A DNA stretch of 6,533 nt from JAYRWN01 sp041917975 (GTDB lineage Bacteria > Bacteroidota > Bacteroidia > Chitinophagales > Saprospiraceae). The notes under the pieces were generated by a model. The model worked only from the letters and a program-made list of their open reading frames with translations. It searched no databases and was not told where the DNA came from. The stretch is taken from contig JAYRWN010000148.1 in the NCBI GenBank assembly GCA_041917975.1, forward strand, positions 1 to 6,533, written 5' to 3'. Numbering within the stretch: position 1 is the stretch's first letter; each line of letters starts with the position of its first letter. The translations under genes were made by a program, and so were the position numbers. Below are positions 1-5,941 of the stretch, in pieces.

Positions 1-1
1 A

Positions 2-2641
2 AAACCTACTACCTTAAAAAAAGGCGGAAACACCTTATCCCTTACCGTTCTCGAAGGGTCCTGGATTATGTTTGATCAAATTAAACTGGAAGTCGCGGAA
101 AAAATAAAACTAATCACCCCTGAGCAATTTTTTTTAATGGAGGTAAAACCGGCCGACTATGAGTTAACATCGGAGACCATACCGGTCCATCCTTTGCTGG
201 TTAGAGTGGGGCATCTTACGGGTTCACCCCGCTTAAGCGTATTATTAGACGGACAAAAGATATTTTCAGAAATCATCGAAGATGGTCACTATGAGTTTGA
301 GGCACCGATGCCAGGAGTAAGAGAAGAAACGAAAAGTTTTTACCAGATCTTAGAGAATGACCAAATCATCGCAGAGGGAATCGTAATCCGCAGGAAACAA
401 AAACTGCAAACCATGGCCGACTATGTAGATACCCGTATTGGCACCGCCCACTCCCGGTGGATGATTGCCCCAGGTCCCTGGATGCCTTTTAGTATGATAA
501 AAATGAGTCCGGACAATCAAAATGCCGGATGGCAAGCGGGTTATCAGCCATCTTATGAAAGCATTGGAACATTTAGTTCCATCCACGAGTGGACCTTGGG
601 TGGTCTGGGCATTATGGCCACCAATGGCCCCTTAAAAACAAAAATTGGCGACGAATTCAGTAGCAGCGATAATGCGCTGAGTTACCGTTCAAAAATTGAC
701 AAAAAAGAAGAAAAAGCTCCAATCGGTTATTATCAAGCGCAATTGTTGGATTATGATATTCAAGCGGAAATTACAGCCACCACACGCTGTGGTTTTTTGA
801 AATTCACCTTTCCTCCTGAGCGGGATAGTGCCCGGATATTATTGGACCTGCATATTCCTGCCGAATATGATTATATCTTAAAAGCGGTGGAAATAAAAAA
901 AATTTCAGACACCAGAATAGAAGGAATATCTCATCAACATTCTGCCCGGGTATGGAGTAATGATGCTGATCAGGACTACCGGGTCTATTTTATAGTTGAA
1001 TTTGATCAACCCATGCAACAAATGGGCGTCTGGTTGGATGATAAAATAATTCATGCCCAGGAAGTCAAAGAAAATGACCTCATTAACGCCGGTGTATTTG
1101 TAGAATTTGATGCCAAAAAACACCCTGCGGTGCAGGTGCGTATGGCCATTTCCTACGTTAGTCTGGCCAACGCCGACTTGAATTTAATAACAGAAGTTAT
1201 TACGCCCTTCGGTTGGAATTTTGATTTGATCAGGGCGAATCAGTTGGCGGTGTGGAATGATATTTTTAACCGTGTAAAAATTACCACCACCAACAGACTG
1301 GAAAAAGTCCGGTTTTATAATAGCCTGTACAGGTCCATTTGCGGTCGCAACACCTTTAGTGATGTAAATGGACAATGGCGGGGAACCGATGGCGCCGTCC
1401 ATCAATTGAAAAATCAGGATGATGTGGCCTTAGGCTGTGATGCGTTTTGGAATACCTTTTGGAATCTTAATCAGTTTTGGAACTTGGTGACGCCCGAGTG
1501 GAGCAATCGCTGGGTCAATTCTCAATTGGCCATGTATGATGCTTACGGTTGGTTGGCTAAAGGGCCGGCTGGAATGAATTATATTCCGGTCATGGTGGCG
1601 GAGCACGAAATACCATTGATTGTTAGTGTCTACCAAATGGGAATACGTGATTTTGATGCCCATAAAGCGTTGGAAGCTTGTATAAAAATGCAAACCACCC
1701 CCGCTCAGAAATTATTTAACGGTTTTGCCGGTAATAGAGATTTGCAGGCCTATCTCCAGCATCACTATGTTCCCTCTGATAAGGGCAGATTTTCAAACTC
1801 CATGGAATATTCCTTTGATGATTGGACAGTAGGTCAATTAGCCAAAGCCCTGGGGGATGACAGTACTTATGCCACCTTTCATAAGCGCGGCTATTGGTGG
1901 AAAAATGTGTTGGATGCGGAAGGATTTTGTCATTTGCGCCGGAGCACCGGCGAATGGGAAGAAAAATTTGATCCATTCCGTTCAGGGGCCAATCATCATT
2001 ATGTAGAAGGTAACGCGTGGCAGCTTACTTTTTTTGTTCCCCAGGATATCCCGGCATTAGTGGAAAAAATAGGCCGGAAAAAATTTGTTGAACGATTGGA
2101 TTGGGGTTTTGCGGCCAGTGAGCCCTGGCGGTATAATGGCATGAATGATCAATATTGGGATTATCCGGTAGCACAGGGGAATCAACAATCCATGCATTTT
2201 TCTTTTCTGTTTAATTGGGCCGGGAAACCGTGGTTAACCCAAAAGTGGACGCGTTCCATTATTGACCGGTATTATGGCTTCGGGGTGGGAAATGCCTACC
2301 TCGGCGATGAAGACCAGGGGCAGATGAGCGGCTGGTTTGTTATGGCAGCGCTCGGGTTATTTCAGGTGGATGGTGGTTGCCGCACTAACCCCATTTATGA
2401 AATTGCCAGCCCCTTGTACACAAAAGTCGAAATTGATTTAGGCCACCGGTTTGGGCGTGGTGATAAATTTGTCATCACCGCAAAAAACGCCTCCCGGACA
2501 AATAAATATGTACAAAAGGCCACTTTAAACGGCCGACCACTTCAAACGTTCCATTTTCCCGCTTTTGAACTTTTCCGCGGAGGAGAACTCATTTTAGAGA
2601 TGGGCGCAACTCCTAACGAAGACTGGGGACAACTGGATTAA
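2..2641 (+). CDS. GH92-family glycoside hydrolase (alpha-mannosidase-like), multidomain, 5' end outside window
   Basis: The frame is open to the left edge. The 22 codons before the ATG at 68 read as a beta-sandwich end (KGGNTLSLTV, then GSWIMFDQIKLE), like the C-terminal carbohydrate-binding-like domain of rhamnogalacturonan-lyase-type proteins, so that Met is internal. Numbering from it: residues 18-115 are an unassigned, probably beta-rich segment, and about 117-857 are the GH92 module. GH92 landmarks are YVDTRIGT (119-126), MSPDN (146-150), EYSFDDWTVGQLAKALG (580-596), EGNAWQLTFFVP (647-658), GDEDQGQMSGWFV (746-758), and TLNGRPL with a final GATPNEDWG near the end. GH92 enzymes are Ca2+-dependent exo-acting alpha-mannosidases. 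Deviations are notable: WNT (461-463) replaces the usual WDT, and Tyr505 falls where I expect the general-acid Glu, so substrate and activity are uncertain. A signal peptide, if any, lies outside the window. The gene is richer in G+C than its neighbours. Family confidence is high; specificity is low. Confidence 0.9.
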   Translation, partial: KPTTLKKGGNTLSLTVLEGSWIMFDQIKLEVAEKIKLITPEQFFLMEVKPADYELTSETIPVHPLLVRVGHLTGSPRLSVLLDGQKIFSEIIEDGHYEFEAPMPGVREETKSFYQILENDQIIAEGIVIRRKQKLQTMADYVDTRIGTAHSRWMIAPGPWMPFSMIKMSPDNQNAGWQAGYQPSYESIGTFSSIHEWTLGGLGIMATNGPLKTKIGDEFSSSDNALSYRSKIDKKEEKAPIGYYQAQLLDYDIQAEITATTRCGFLKFTFPPERDSARILLDLHIPAEYDYILKAVEIKKISDTRIEGISHQHSARVWSNDADQDYRVYFIVEFDQPMQQMGVWLDDKIIHAQEVKENDLINAGVFVEFDAKKHPAVQVRMAISYVSLANADLNLITEVITPFGWNFDLIRANQLAVWNDIFNRVKITTTNRLEKVRFYNSLYRSICGRNTFSDVNGQWRGTDGAVHQLKNQDDVALGCDAFWNTFWNLNQFWNLVTPEWSNRWVNSQLAMYDAYGWLAKGPAGMNYIPVMVAEHEIPLIVSVYQMGIRDFDAHKALEACIKMQTTPAQKLFNGFAGNRDLQAYLQHHYVPSDKGRFSNSMEYSFDDWTVGQLAKALGDDSTYATFHKRGYWWKNVLDAEGFCHLRRSTGEWEEKFDPFRSGANHHYVEGNAWQLTFFVPQDIPALVEKIGRKKFVERLDWGFAASEPWRYNGMNDQYWDYPVAQGNQQSMHFSFLFNWAGKPWLTQKWTRSIIDRYYGFGVGNAYLGDEDQGQMSGWFVMAALGLFQVDGGCRTNPIYEIASPLYTKVEIDLGHRFGRGDKFVITAKNASRTNKYVQKATLNGRPLQTFHFPAFELFRGGELILEMGATPNEDWGQLD

Positions 2642-2696
2642 ATAAAGGAGTAATTTTTAAGCGTTTCCTTACAGAAATATTACCTGGATTTGGTTC

Positions 2697-2732
2697 TGTC
2701 TGCACAATGCCTCAGGCTGATTTAGCCAGACA
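2697..2732 (+). terminator. Weak hairpin downstream of GH92 gene, possible terminator
   Basis: TGTCTG (2697-2702) can pair with CAGACA (2727-2732). Inside it, GGCT (2715-2718) can pair with AGCC (2724-2727) around GATTT, although the two helices share C2727 and compete for it. The hairpin lies about 55 nt after the GH92 stop codon. There is no T-run behind it, so it is not a standard intrinsic terminator. It may only be a 3'-end structure. Confidence 0.2.
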
Positions 2733-2758
2733 AAAGGTTATCAAATAGTTTGCTGGAT

Positions 2759-2810
2759 GAAAATAGTTGGGTTGCGCCCTCTAAACAAGGATTTCCTTTT
2801 AACTATTTTC
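2759..2810. repeat. 10-bp perfect inverted repeat with structured 32-nt interior
   Basis: GAAAATAGTT (2759-2768) is the exact reverse complement of AACTATTTTC (2801-2810). The interior can form a second small hairpin, AAGG-ATTT-CCTT (2787-2798), and a GGG/CCC pairing (2769-2771 with 2777-2779), giving a possible three-way junction in RNA. A second AAATAGTT (2743-2750) could compete for the same downstream arm. The function is unknown; it may be a 3' processing element of the GH92 transcript or a decayed repeat. Confidence 0.45.
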
Positions 2811-2954
2811 CGGGGAAATTCAGGGCAGTAACCGCCGTATATTATTATTTGTCTTTATTTTAAACATTACATTAGAATAACATTTATACCGCCCCTTGTT
2901 CTGCTAACAGATACATTATTGGTTAATTGATGATTTTTTTAAAAAAAAATATAT

Positions 2955-2970
2955 TGGATGTTTTTATCCA
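2955..2970. promoter_or_regulatory. TGGAT-N6-ATCCA dyad, candidate operator
   Basis: TGGAT (2955-2959) and ATCCA (2966-2970) form a perfect 5-bp dyad with a 6-bp spacer. It covers the place where the -33 element of the adjacent promoter should lie, 17 bp before the -7 element. A regulator bound here would block RNA polymerase. Rrf2 proteins often repress their own operons through dyads of this kind, so autoregulation is a reasonable inference. Five-base arms can occur by chance. Confidence 0.35.
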
Positions 2971-2995
2971 CTTTAATCATTTGTACGTATCTTTG
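2961..2995 (+). promoter_or_regulatory. Bacteroidota-type promoter for the regulator-RIC operon
   Basis: TATCTTTG (2988-2995) matches the Bacteroidota -7 consensus TAnnTTTG exactly and is followed by C, as is common. The -33 position holds a T-run (2961-2965) about 22 bp upstream in place of the usual TTTG, so that half is weak. Transcription should start near 3001-3004. This leaves a leader of only about a dozen bases before the ATG at 3015 and excludes the upstream ATG at 2958. Confidence 0.6.
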
Positions 2996-3014
2996 CACGG
3001 TAATTGCCATCGAT

Positions 3015-3446
3015 ATGTTTTCAAAAGCTTGTGAATATGGCATTAAGTCCATGATTTATTTGGCCTCACATTCTGCCAAAAATGAGGTTTTAAGCCTGGA
3101 TGAGATCTCCAAAGGGATAAACTCTCCGGAAGCATTCACCTCAAAAGTCCTGCAGCATCTGGTTAAATCCAGGTTAGTCGTATCCATAAAAGGTGCTAAA
3201 GGAGGTTTTAAAATTGAAAAAGAGTTTTTACCGACCATCAATTTGTCCGCCATTGTAAATGCAATTGATGGGGATAAACTCCTGGTGAGCTGTGGTCTTG
3301 GTTTATCCCATTGTAATGAAAAAAAACCCTGCCCAATACACAATCAGTATGCCTCGATCAGAACAGATCTTAATCAAATGCTTGAATCTACCTTCCTGGT
3401 AAATTTTTCTGATCAATCGGAAGCTAATAAATATGTATTAAAATAA
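3015..3446 (+). CDS. Rrf2-family Fe-S transcriptional regulator (NsrR/IscR-like)
   Basis: This 143-residue protein begins MFSKACEYGIKSMIYLA, the family's typical N-terminus. A winged helix-turn-helix covers about residues 1-70: the recognition helix lies around SPEAFTSKVLQHLVKSR (37-53) and the wing around KGAKGGFKI (59-67). A dimerisation helix follows. Cys93, Cys100 and Cys106 are spaced CX6CX5C, close to the three cluster ligands of NsrR and IscR, so a [2Fe-2S] or [4Fe-4S] cluster is likely. The start at 3015 is chosen because the family alignment begins there and the -7 promoter element lies between it and the ATG at 2958; the 19 extra residues would be hydrophobic and unlike the family. 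The RIC gene starts 11 bp after the stop, so sensing NO or iron-sulfur damage and controlling that gene is a natural inference. The ligand and effector are unproven, so no symbol is given. Confidence 0.88.
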   Translation: MFSKACEYGIKSMIYLASHSAKNEVLSLDEISKGINSPEAFTSKVLQHLVKSRLVVSIKGAKGGFKIEKEFLPTINLSAIVNAIDGDKLLVSCGLGLSHCNEKKPCPIHNQYASIRTDLNQMLESTFLVNFSDQSEANKYVLK

Positions 3447-3457
3447 AATTTTATTAA

Positions 3458-4177
3458 ATGGAAACTTCAGAAATACAAACCGTTGGTTCTACTGTAGCCC
3501 TCGATTATCGTACCGCTGCTGTATTTCAAAAATACGGCATTGACTTTTGTTGTAAAGGCGGCCTTTCCATCGCGGAAGCTTGCCAACGCAAAGGCGTAAA
3601 TAAAACCATCCTTTTGGATGAATTAGAAACGGTAACACAGGGAGCCGATGCTAAATCCGATAATTTTAATTCCTGGGAACTGGATAAACTGGTGGATTAC
3701 ATTGTAAATAAACATCATGCTTACATTAGCGAGCAAGTTCCGATCCTGTTGCAGTTTCTAAATAAACTTTGCAAAGTCCACGGAGAAAGACATCCTGAAC
3801 TATTCGCTATAAACGAAGAATTTAATTACGTTGCGGAGGAATTGACCATGCATATGAAAAAAGAAGAACTTATCCTGTTTCCAGCTATAAAAAGTATGGT
3901 TAACGCTGCAAGAACAAATCAACCTTCTACAACTCCACCCTTTGGTTCTGTTCAAAATCCCATTGCGATGATGATGCATGAGCACGAAATAGAAGGAAAT
4001 AGATTTGTAAAAATCGAAAAATTGACCAGTGCATACACTCCGCCTGCGGACGGTTGTACAACCTACCGCGTGGCTTTCCAAATGTTAAAGGATTTTCAGG
4101 TTGATCTGCATAAACACATTCATTTGGAAAACAATATTCTTTTTCCTAAAGCGGCTGAACTAGAGACTGTACATTAA
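3458..4177 (+). CDS. ric: Iron-sulfur cluster repair di-iron protein (RIC; ScdA/YtfE/DnrN family)
   Basis: This 239-residue cytoplasmic protein has the full two-domain RIC architecture. An N-terminal ScdA_N (DUF542) domain, about residues 1-60, carries the signature DFCCKGG (29-35; Cys31-Cys32). A C-terminal hemerythrin-like four-helix bundle, about 73-235, follows. Likely di-iron ligands are His86 or His87, His108, His132 with Glu136 (HxxxE), His174 or His176, and His220 with Glu224 (HxxxE before LFP). Length is close to E. coli YtfE (220). Family members restore Fe-S clusters damaged by NO or peroxide and are usually induced under nitrosative stress. The ATG has no clear SD and lies 11 bp after the regulator stop codon, implying co-transcription from the promoter near 2988. 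No key residue is missing. Confidence 0.95.
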   Translation: METSEIQTVGSTVALDYRTAAVFQKYGIDFCCKGGLSIAEACQRKGVNKTILLDELETVTQGADAKSDNFNSWELDKLVDYIVNKHHAYISEQVPILLQFLNKLCKVHGERHPELFAINEEFNYVAEELTMHMKKEELILFPAIKSMVNAARTNQPSTTPPFGSVQNPIAMMMHEHEIEGNRFVKIEKLTSAYTPPADGCTTYRVAFQMLKDFQVDLHKHIHLENNILFPKAAELETVH

Positions 4178-4268
4178 TCCAATTGAAAAATATCTTCAAA
4201 TAAATAAGTCTTTCCAAAGCAAACTTTGCAATCAAGAAGACATAATTCGTCTAATTAAATTCTTTTGA

Positions 4269-4563
4269 CTGGCTAAATTTTTTAATAGTCCTGGTCAGGA
4301 TAAATTGGTTAACCACAATAGCGTACTAACCATCAAATTTTTATCAAAAAGAGAGAATACGGATCGTCTTCCCATGAACCTGACTGGTCTGTTTCGGTTC
4401 TATGATCCAGTCTTAACCGCTTTTTTTACTTCGCGGATAACTCATGATTATTTCGATAACCATTTAATTCAATAAGGATACCGGCAATTCCATTGAAAAC
4501 AATGCGGAAGTTCATAATATCGGAATCGGTTTTTATCCGGTAAAACATGTTGATATAAAATAA
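4269..4563 (+). pseudogene. Decayed outer-membrane beta-barrel (porin-like) gene remnant
   Basis: Two overlapping plus-strand frames read as pieces of one protein. The first (4269-4475) has no proper start and contains TGLFRFYDP, TAFFTSRITHDYFDNHLIQ and a stop. The second, shifted by one base (4468-4563), continues FNKDTGNSIENNAEVHNIG and then IGFYPVKHVDIK. Alternating strands ending in a GxxFYPxKHVxIK-like stretch resemble the last strands of Bacteroidota porin-type barrels. A gene with a frameshift and lost ends would explain the protein-like content of an otherwise non-coding stretch between convergent genes. The assignment rests on pattern memory only; a chance open frame in A+T-rich DNA remains possible. 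Confidence 0.35.
4395..4427 (+). terminator. Possible intrinsic terminator downstream of the RIC gene
   Basis: CGGTT (4395-4399) can pair with AACCG (4415-4419) around a 15-nt loop, and after one C comes T7 (4421-4427). This is the only hairpin-plus-T-run seen on the plus strand after the RIC stop. It is weak: the stem is short, the loop long, and it lies over 200 nt downstream, inside the proposed decayed gene. Confidence 0.25.
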
Positions 4564-4581
4564 ATTTTATATTTAATCAAC
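4549..4581. repeat. A+T-rich inverted repeat (ATATAAAAT/ATTTTATAT)
   Basis: ATATAAAAT (4553-4561) and ATTTTATAT (4564-4572) are perfect 9-bp arms around AA. Outer GTTG (4549-4552) can pair with CAAC (4578-4581) across a 5-nt bulge. It overlaps the stop codon of the decayed beta-barrel frame, in the gap between convergent operons, so it could be an old 3'-end hairpin for transcripts from either side. No long T-run follows. Confidence 0.35.
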
Positions 4582-4644
4582 TTAAACTGGCACTTAAAAT
4601 CCACCATTAATGCCACTAACAATATTATAAATCACACGTTTTGC

Positions 4645-4662
4645 AGCAAATTTAAATTTGCT
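4645..4662. repeat. 18-bp perfect palindrome AGCAAATTTAAATTTGCT
   Basis: The two 9-bp halves are exact reverse complements with no spacer, the form expected for a homodimeric regulator site. It lies between convergent genes, about 40 bp before an orphan promoter-like site. It contains TAAATTTG on both strands, so it also matches the -7 consensus in each direction, though no -33 partner is evident. Its function is unknown. Confidence 0.4.
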
Positions 4663-4702
4663 AAATAACTCCAGACCACTCAGGCAAACCATCTCTACCC
4701 TG

Positions 4703-4733
4703 TTGAGACTTTTACTCATTCGTCCTAAATTTG
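4703..4733 (+). promoter_or_regulatory. Orphan Bacteroidota-type promoter-like site
   Basis: TTG (4703-4705), a 20-bp gap and TAAATTTG (4726-4733) give a good -33/-7 pair. Transcription would start near 4738-4741 and run rightward into the 3' end of the hemerythrin gene, antisense to it. The ATG at 4738 opens only eight codons. It could drive an antisense RNA or be left over from a lost gene; the motif is short enough to arise by chance in A+T-rich DNA. Confidence 0.3.
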
Positions 4734-4797
4734 TTAAATGGATCGAAAAAAGAATATACCATAACGCAGTTTGCCATGCTAATAATAGTCAGAATGA

Positions 4798-4844
4798 TAT
4801 CGAATTGGAATCGATAATATTCAATGTTATTTGATATATAACAT
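4798..4844 (-). terminator. Two adjacent hairpins at the end of the hemerythrin gene
   Basis: ATGTTAT (4824-4830) pairs with ATAACAT (4838-4844) around 7 nt and overlaps the hemerythrin stop codon. TATCGA (4798-4803) pairs with TCGATA (4811-4816) around 7 nt just beyond it. They may protect or end the minus-strand transcript. No T-run follows on the minus strand, so a standard intrinsic terminator is not supported. Confidence 0.3.
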
Positions 4845-5492
4845 CGACTCAATTTCAATTTCCTCCAGTTCCTCAGGTCGAAACAAACGATTGGCCTGCG
4901 GAAATACTATATAATCCTCCCTAAACATATGCAACTTTAACAATTCGATTAGGTTCTTTCCTTGCTCAATGGCTAAATCCAACATAGTAAGCCGTGAATT
5001 TTGATCAGGCAGCCTGGAAGATATTCCAAAAAAATTAAAAACAATGGCTCCCAATTGTATGCACTTCAAATGATCGTCTTGCATAACGTCAATACTGGTA
5101 ATTTGCTCCTCTGAATTAGAATGTTCACCGGCAGTGGTTAACTTCTTTTTCAGACCAGGGTACAGAAATTTTTCTTCCAATTGCTGATGTTTTATTATTT
5201 GATGATCAAACAATGAAAAAAAAATTTGTAACCGCTCGTTTATTCCCCTATCAACCCCGGATGTCTGAATTTCATTCAGAACCAATTCAAAATTATCCAG
5301 TGCTTTTCTAAAAGTATTGTGTTCATCCATTAAATTTTTTAAGAAAATATGCATTTTTTCATAAGGTACATCATCCAGTGCCGGTGGCTGAAATGCATCG
5401 GGTGGATCCATTGGAGAAAATTCCAGACTGCCCTTATCTTTTTCGACGAATCGCTGCAGGTGTTCTTTACCATTTAACTCACCAGTTTTCAT
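4827..5492 (-). CDS. Hemerythrin (HHE) domain-containing protein
   Basis: This 221-residue soluble protein has an unassigned, acidic and proline-rich first 45 residues and then one hemerythrin-like four-helix bundle (about 46-200). Putative di-iron ligands are His58 (MDEHNTF), His97, His102 with Glu106 (HxxxE before FLYP), His141 (DDHLK) and His188 with Glu192 (HxxxE before IVFP). The C-terminus is Glu-rich. Such domains bind O2, NO or handle iron and peroxide in bacteria. It lacks the Cys-Cys ScdA_N domain of RIC, so it is a relative and not a second RIC. It starts 9 bp after the CMD-like gene stop, indicating one operon, with a narK gene further upstream. The ATG at 5492 is kept because it fits this spacing. 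The specific ligand cannot be told from sequence. Confidence 0.85.
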   Translation of the reverse strand: MKTGELNGKEHLQRFVEKDKGSLEFSPMDPPDAFQPPALDDVPYEKMHIFLKNLMDEHNTFRKALDNFELVLNEIQTSGVDRGINERLQIFFSLFDHQIIKHQQLEEKFLYPGLKKKLTTAGEHSNSEEQITSIDVMQDDHLKCIQLGAIVFNFFGISSRLPDQNSRLTMLDLAIEQGKNLIELLKLHMFREDYIVFPQANRLFRPEELEEIEIESMLYIK

Positions 5493-5501
5493 AGAAGCTT
5501 T

Positions 5502-5828
5502 TTAAGAATCAACAAATATATCATCAATCCATGACAAAAGAGCCATCATGGTAGGAAATCCTAAAGTAGGTAATGCCAAAAAGGCAATATGCTGAAGTTC
5601 CTCTTTGGTCACTCCCAACTGAACTGCTTTACGTATATGTGAGTGGAAAGCCCCTTCCAATTTGGCACCACCTGATAAGGCTACTTTTATCAGTGCTCTT
5701 GTTTTTTCATCCAGCGGGCCAGCTTGATGAACTGCTTCCCCAAGGCTAAAATATGCCTGACCAATTTGTGGGAACTTTTTTACAAAATCAGTAAATCTTT
5801 TAGGGATGGCACTTTTATCCTTTTCCAT
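5502..5828 (-). CDS. Carboxymuconolactone decarboxylase (CMD)-family protein lacking the AhpD cysteines
   Basis: This 108-residue protein has one CMD/AhpD-like helical domain: GEAVHQAGPLDEKTRALIKVA (30-50), then LEGAFHSHIRKAVQLG (57-72), then EELQHIAFLALPTLGFPTMM (76-95). AhpD-type members have CxxCxxxH at the active site; here the cysteine positions read Leu57 and Ala60, His64 is kept, and the protein has no cysteine at all. Glu58 and His62 are candidate functional residues. It therefore cannot be a thiol peroxidase or disulfide reductase of AhpD type; its reaction is unknown. The start is set at the ATG at 5828, three codons inside a TTG-started version (5837). The frame is open a further 46 codons upstream (to 5966) without any ATG. 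It ends 9 bp before the hemerythrin gene, so the two are probably translated from one message. Confidence 0.85.
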   Translation of the reverse strand: MEKDKSAIPKRFTDFVKKFPQIGQAYFSLGEAVHQAGPLDEKTRALIKVALSGGAKLEGAFHSHIRKAVQLGVTKEELQHIAFLALPTLGFPTMMALLSWIDDIFVDS

Positions 5829-5941
5829 TTTCCACAAATTTTTATATACAATTAATTCCTCCGGTAAAATACAAAATTCTGTTGAAATTTTTTGATTATA
5901 CTCCGTTAAGTTGTCATCCGGTATGACTTGTTCAATCTCAT

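Larger units (their letters stand above)
2642..2957. other. Intergenic region between GH92 gene and regulator operon
   Basis: No convincing gene is present. The stretch begins with an SD-like AAAGGAG (2644-2650) that has no ATG after it. It then carries two foldable segments (2697-2732 and 2759-2810) and A+T-rich sequence with a T7A9 tract (2934-2949), which probably gives curved DNA just upstream of the regulator promoter. A 31-codon open frame (2653-2745) lacks a normal start codon. No tRNA, rRNA or known riboswitch pattern was recognised. Confidence 0.6.

Noticed and set aside
68..70. ATG at 68 as the GH92 gene start
   Set aside because: The same frame is open to the left edge and encodes a recognisable beta-sandwich end, so this Met is internal.
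2934..2949. T7A9 tract as an intrinsic terminator
   Set aside because: It has no G+C stem and sits just before a promoter; curved or low-melting DNA is a better reading.
2958..3014. Upstream ATG start for the Rrf2 regulator
   Set aside because: It lies before the TATCTTTG promoter element, and the added residues are hydrophobic and foreign to the family N-terminus.
4178..4826. tRNA, rRNA, CRISPR array or insertion-sequence ends in the long convergent gap
   Set aside because: No cloverleaf, regularly spaced repeats or terminal inverted repeats with target duplication were seen; only the palindromes and remnant frames already listed.
4827..5492. Hemerythrin gene as a second RIC protein
   Set aside because: It lacks the N-terminal Cys-Cys ScdA_N domain; only the hemerythrin-like bundle is shared.
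5829..5837. TTG start for the CMD gene
   Set aside because: An ATG lies three codons inside and the family core begins after it; nothing favours the TTG.
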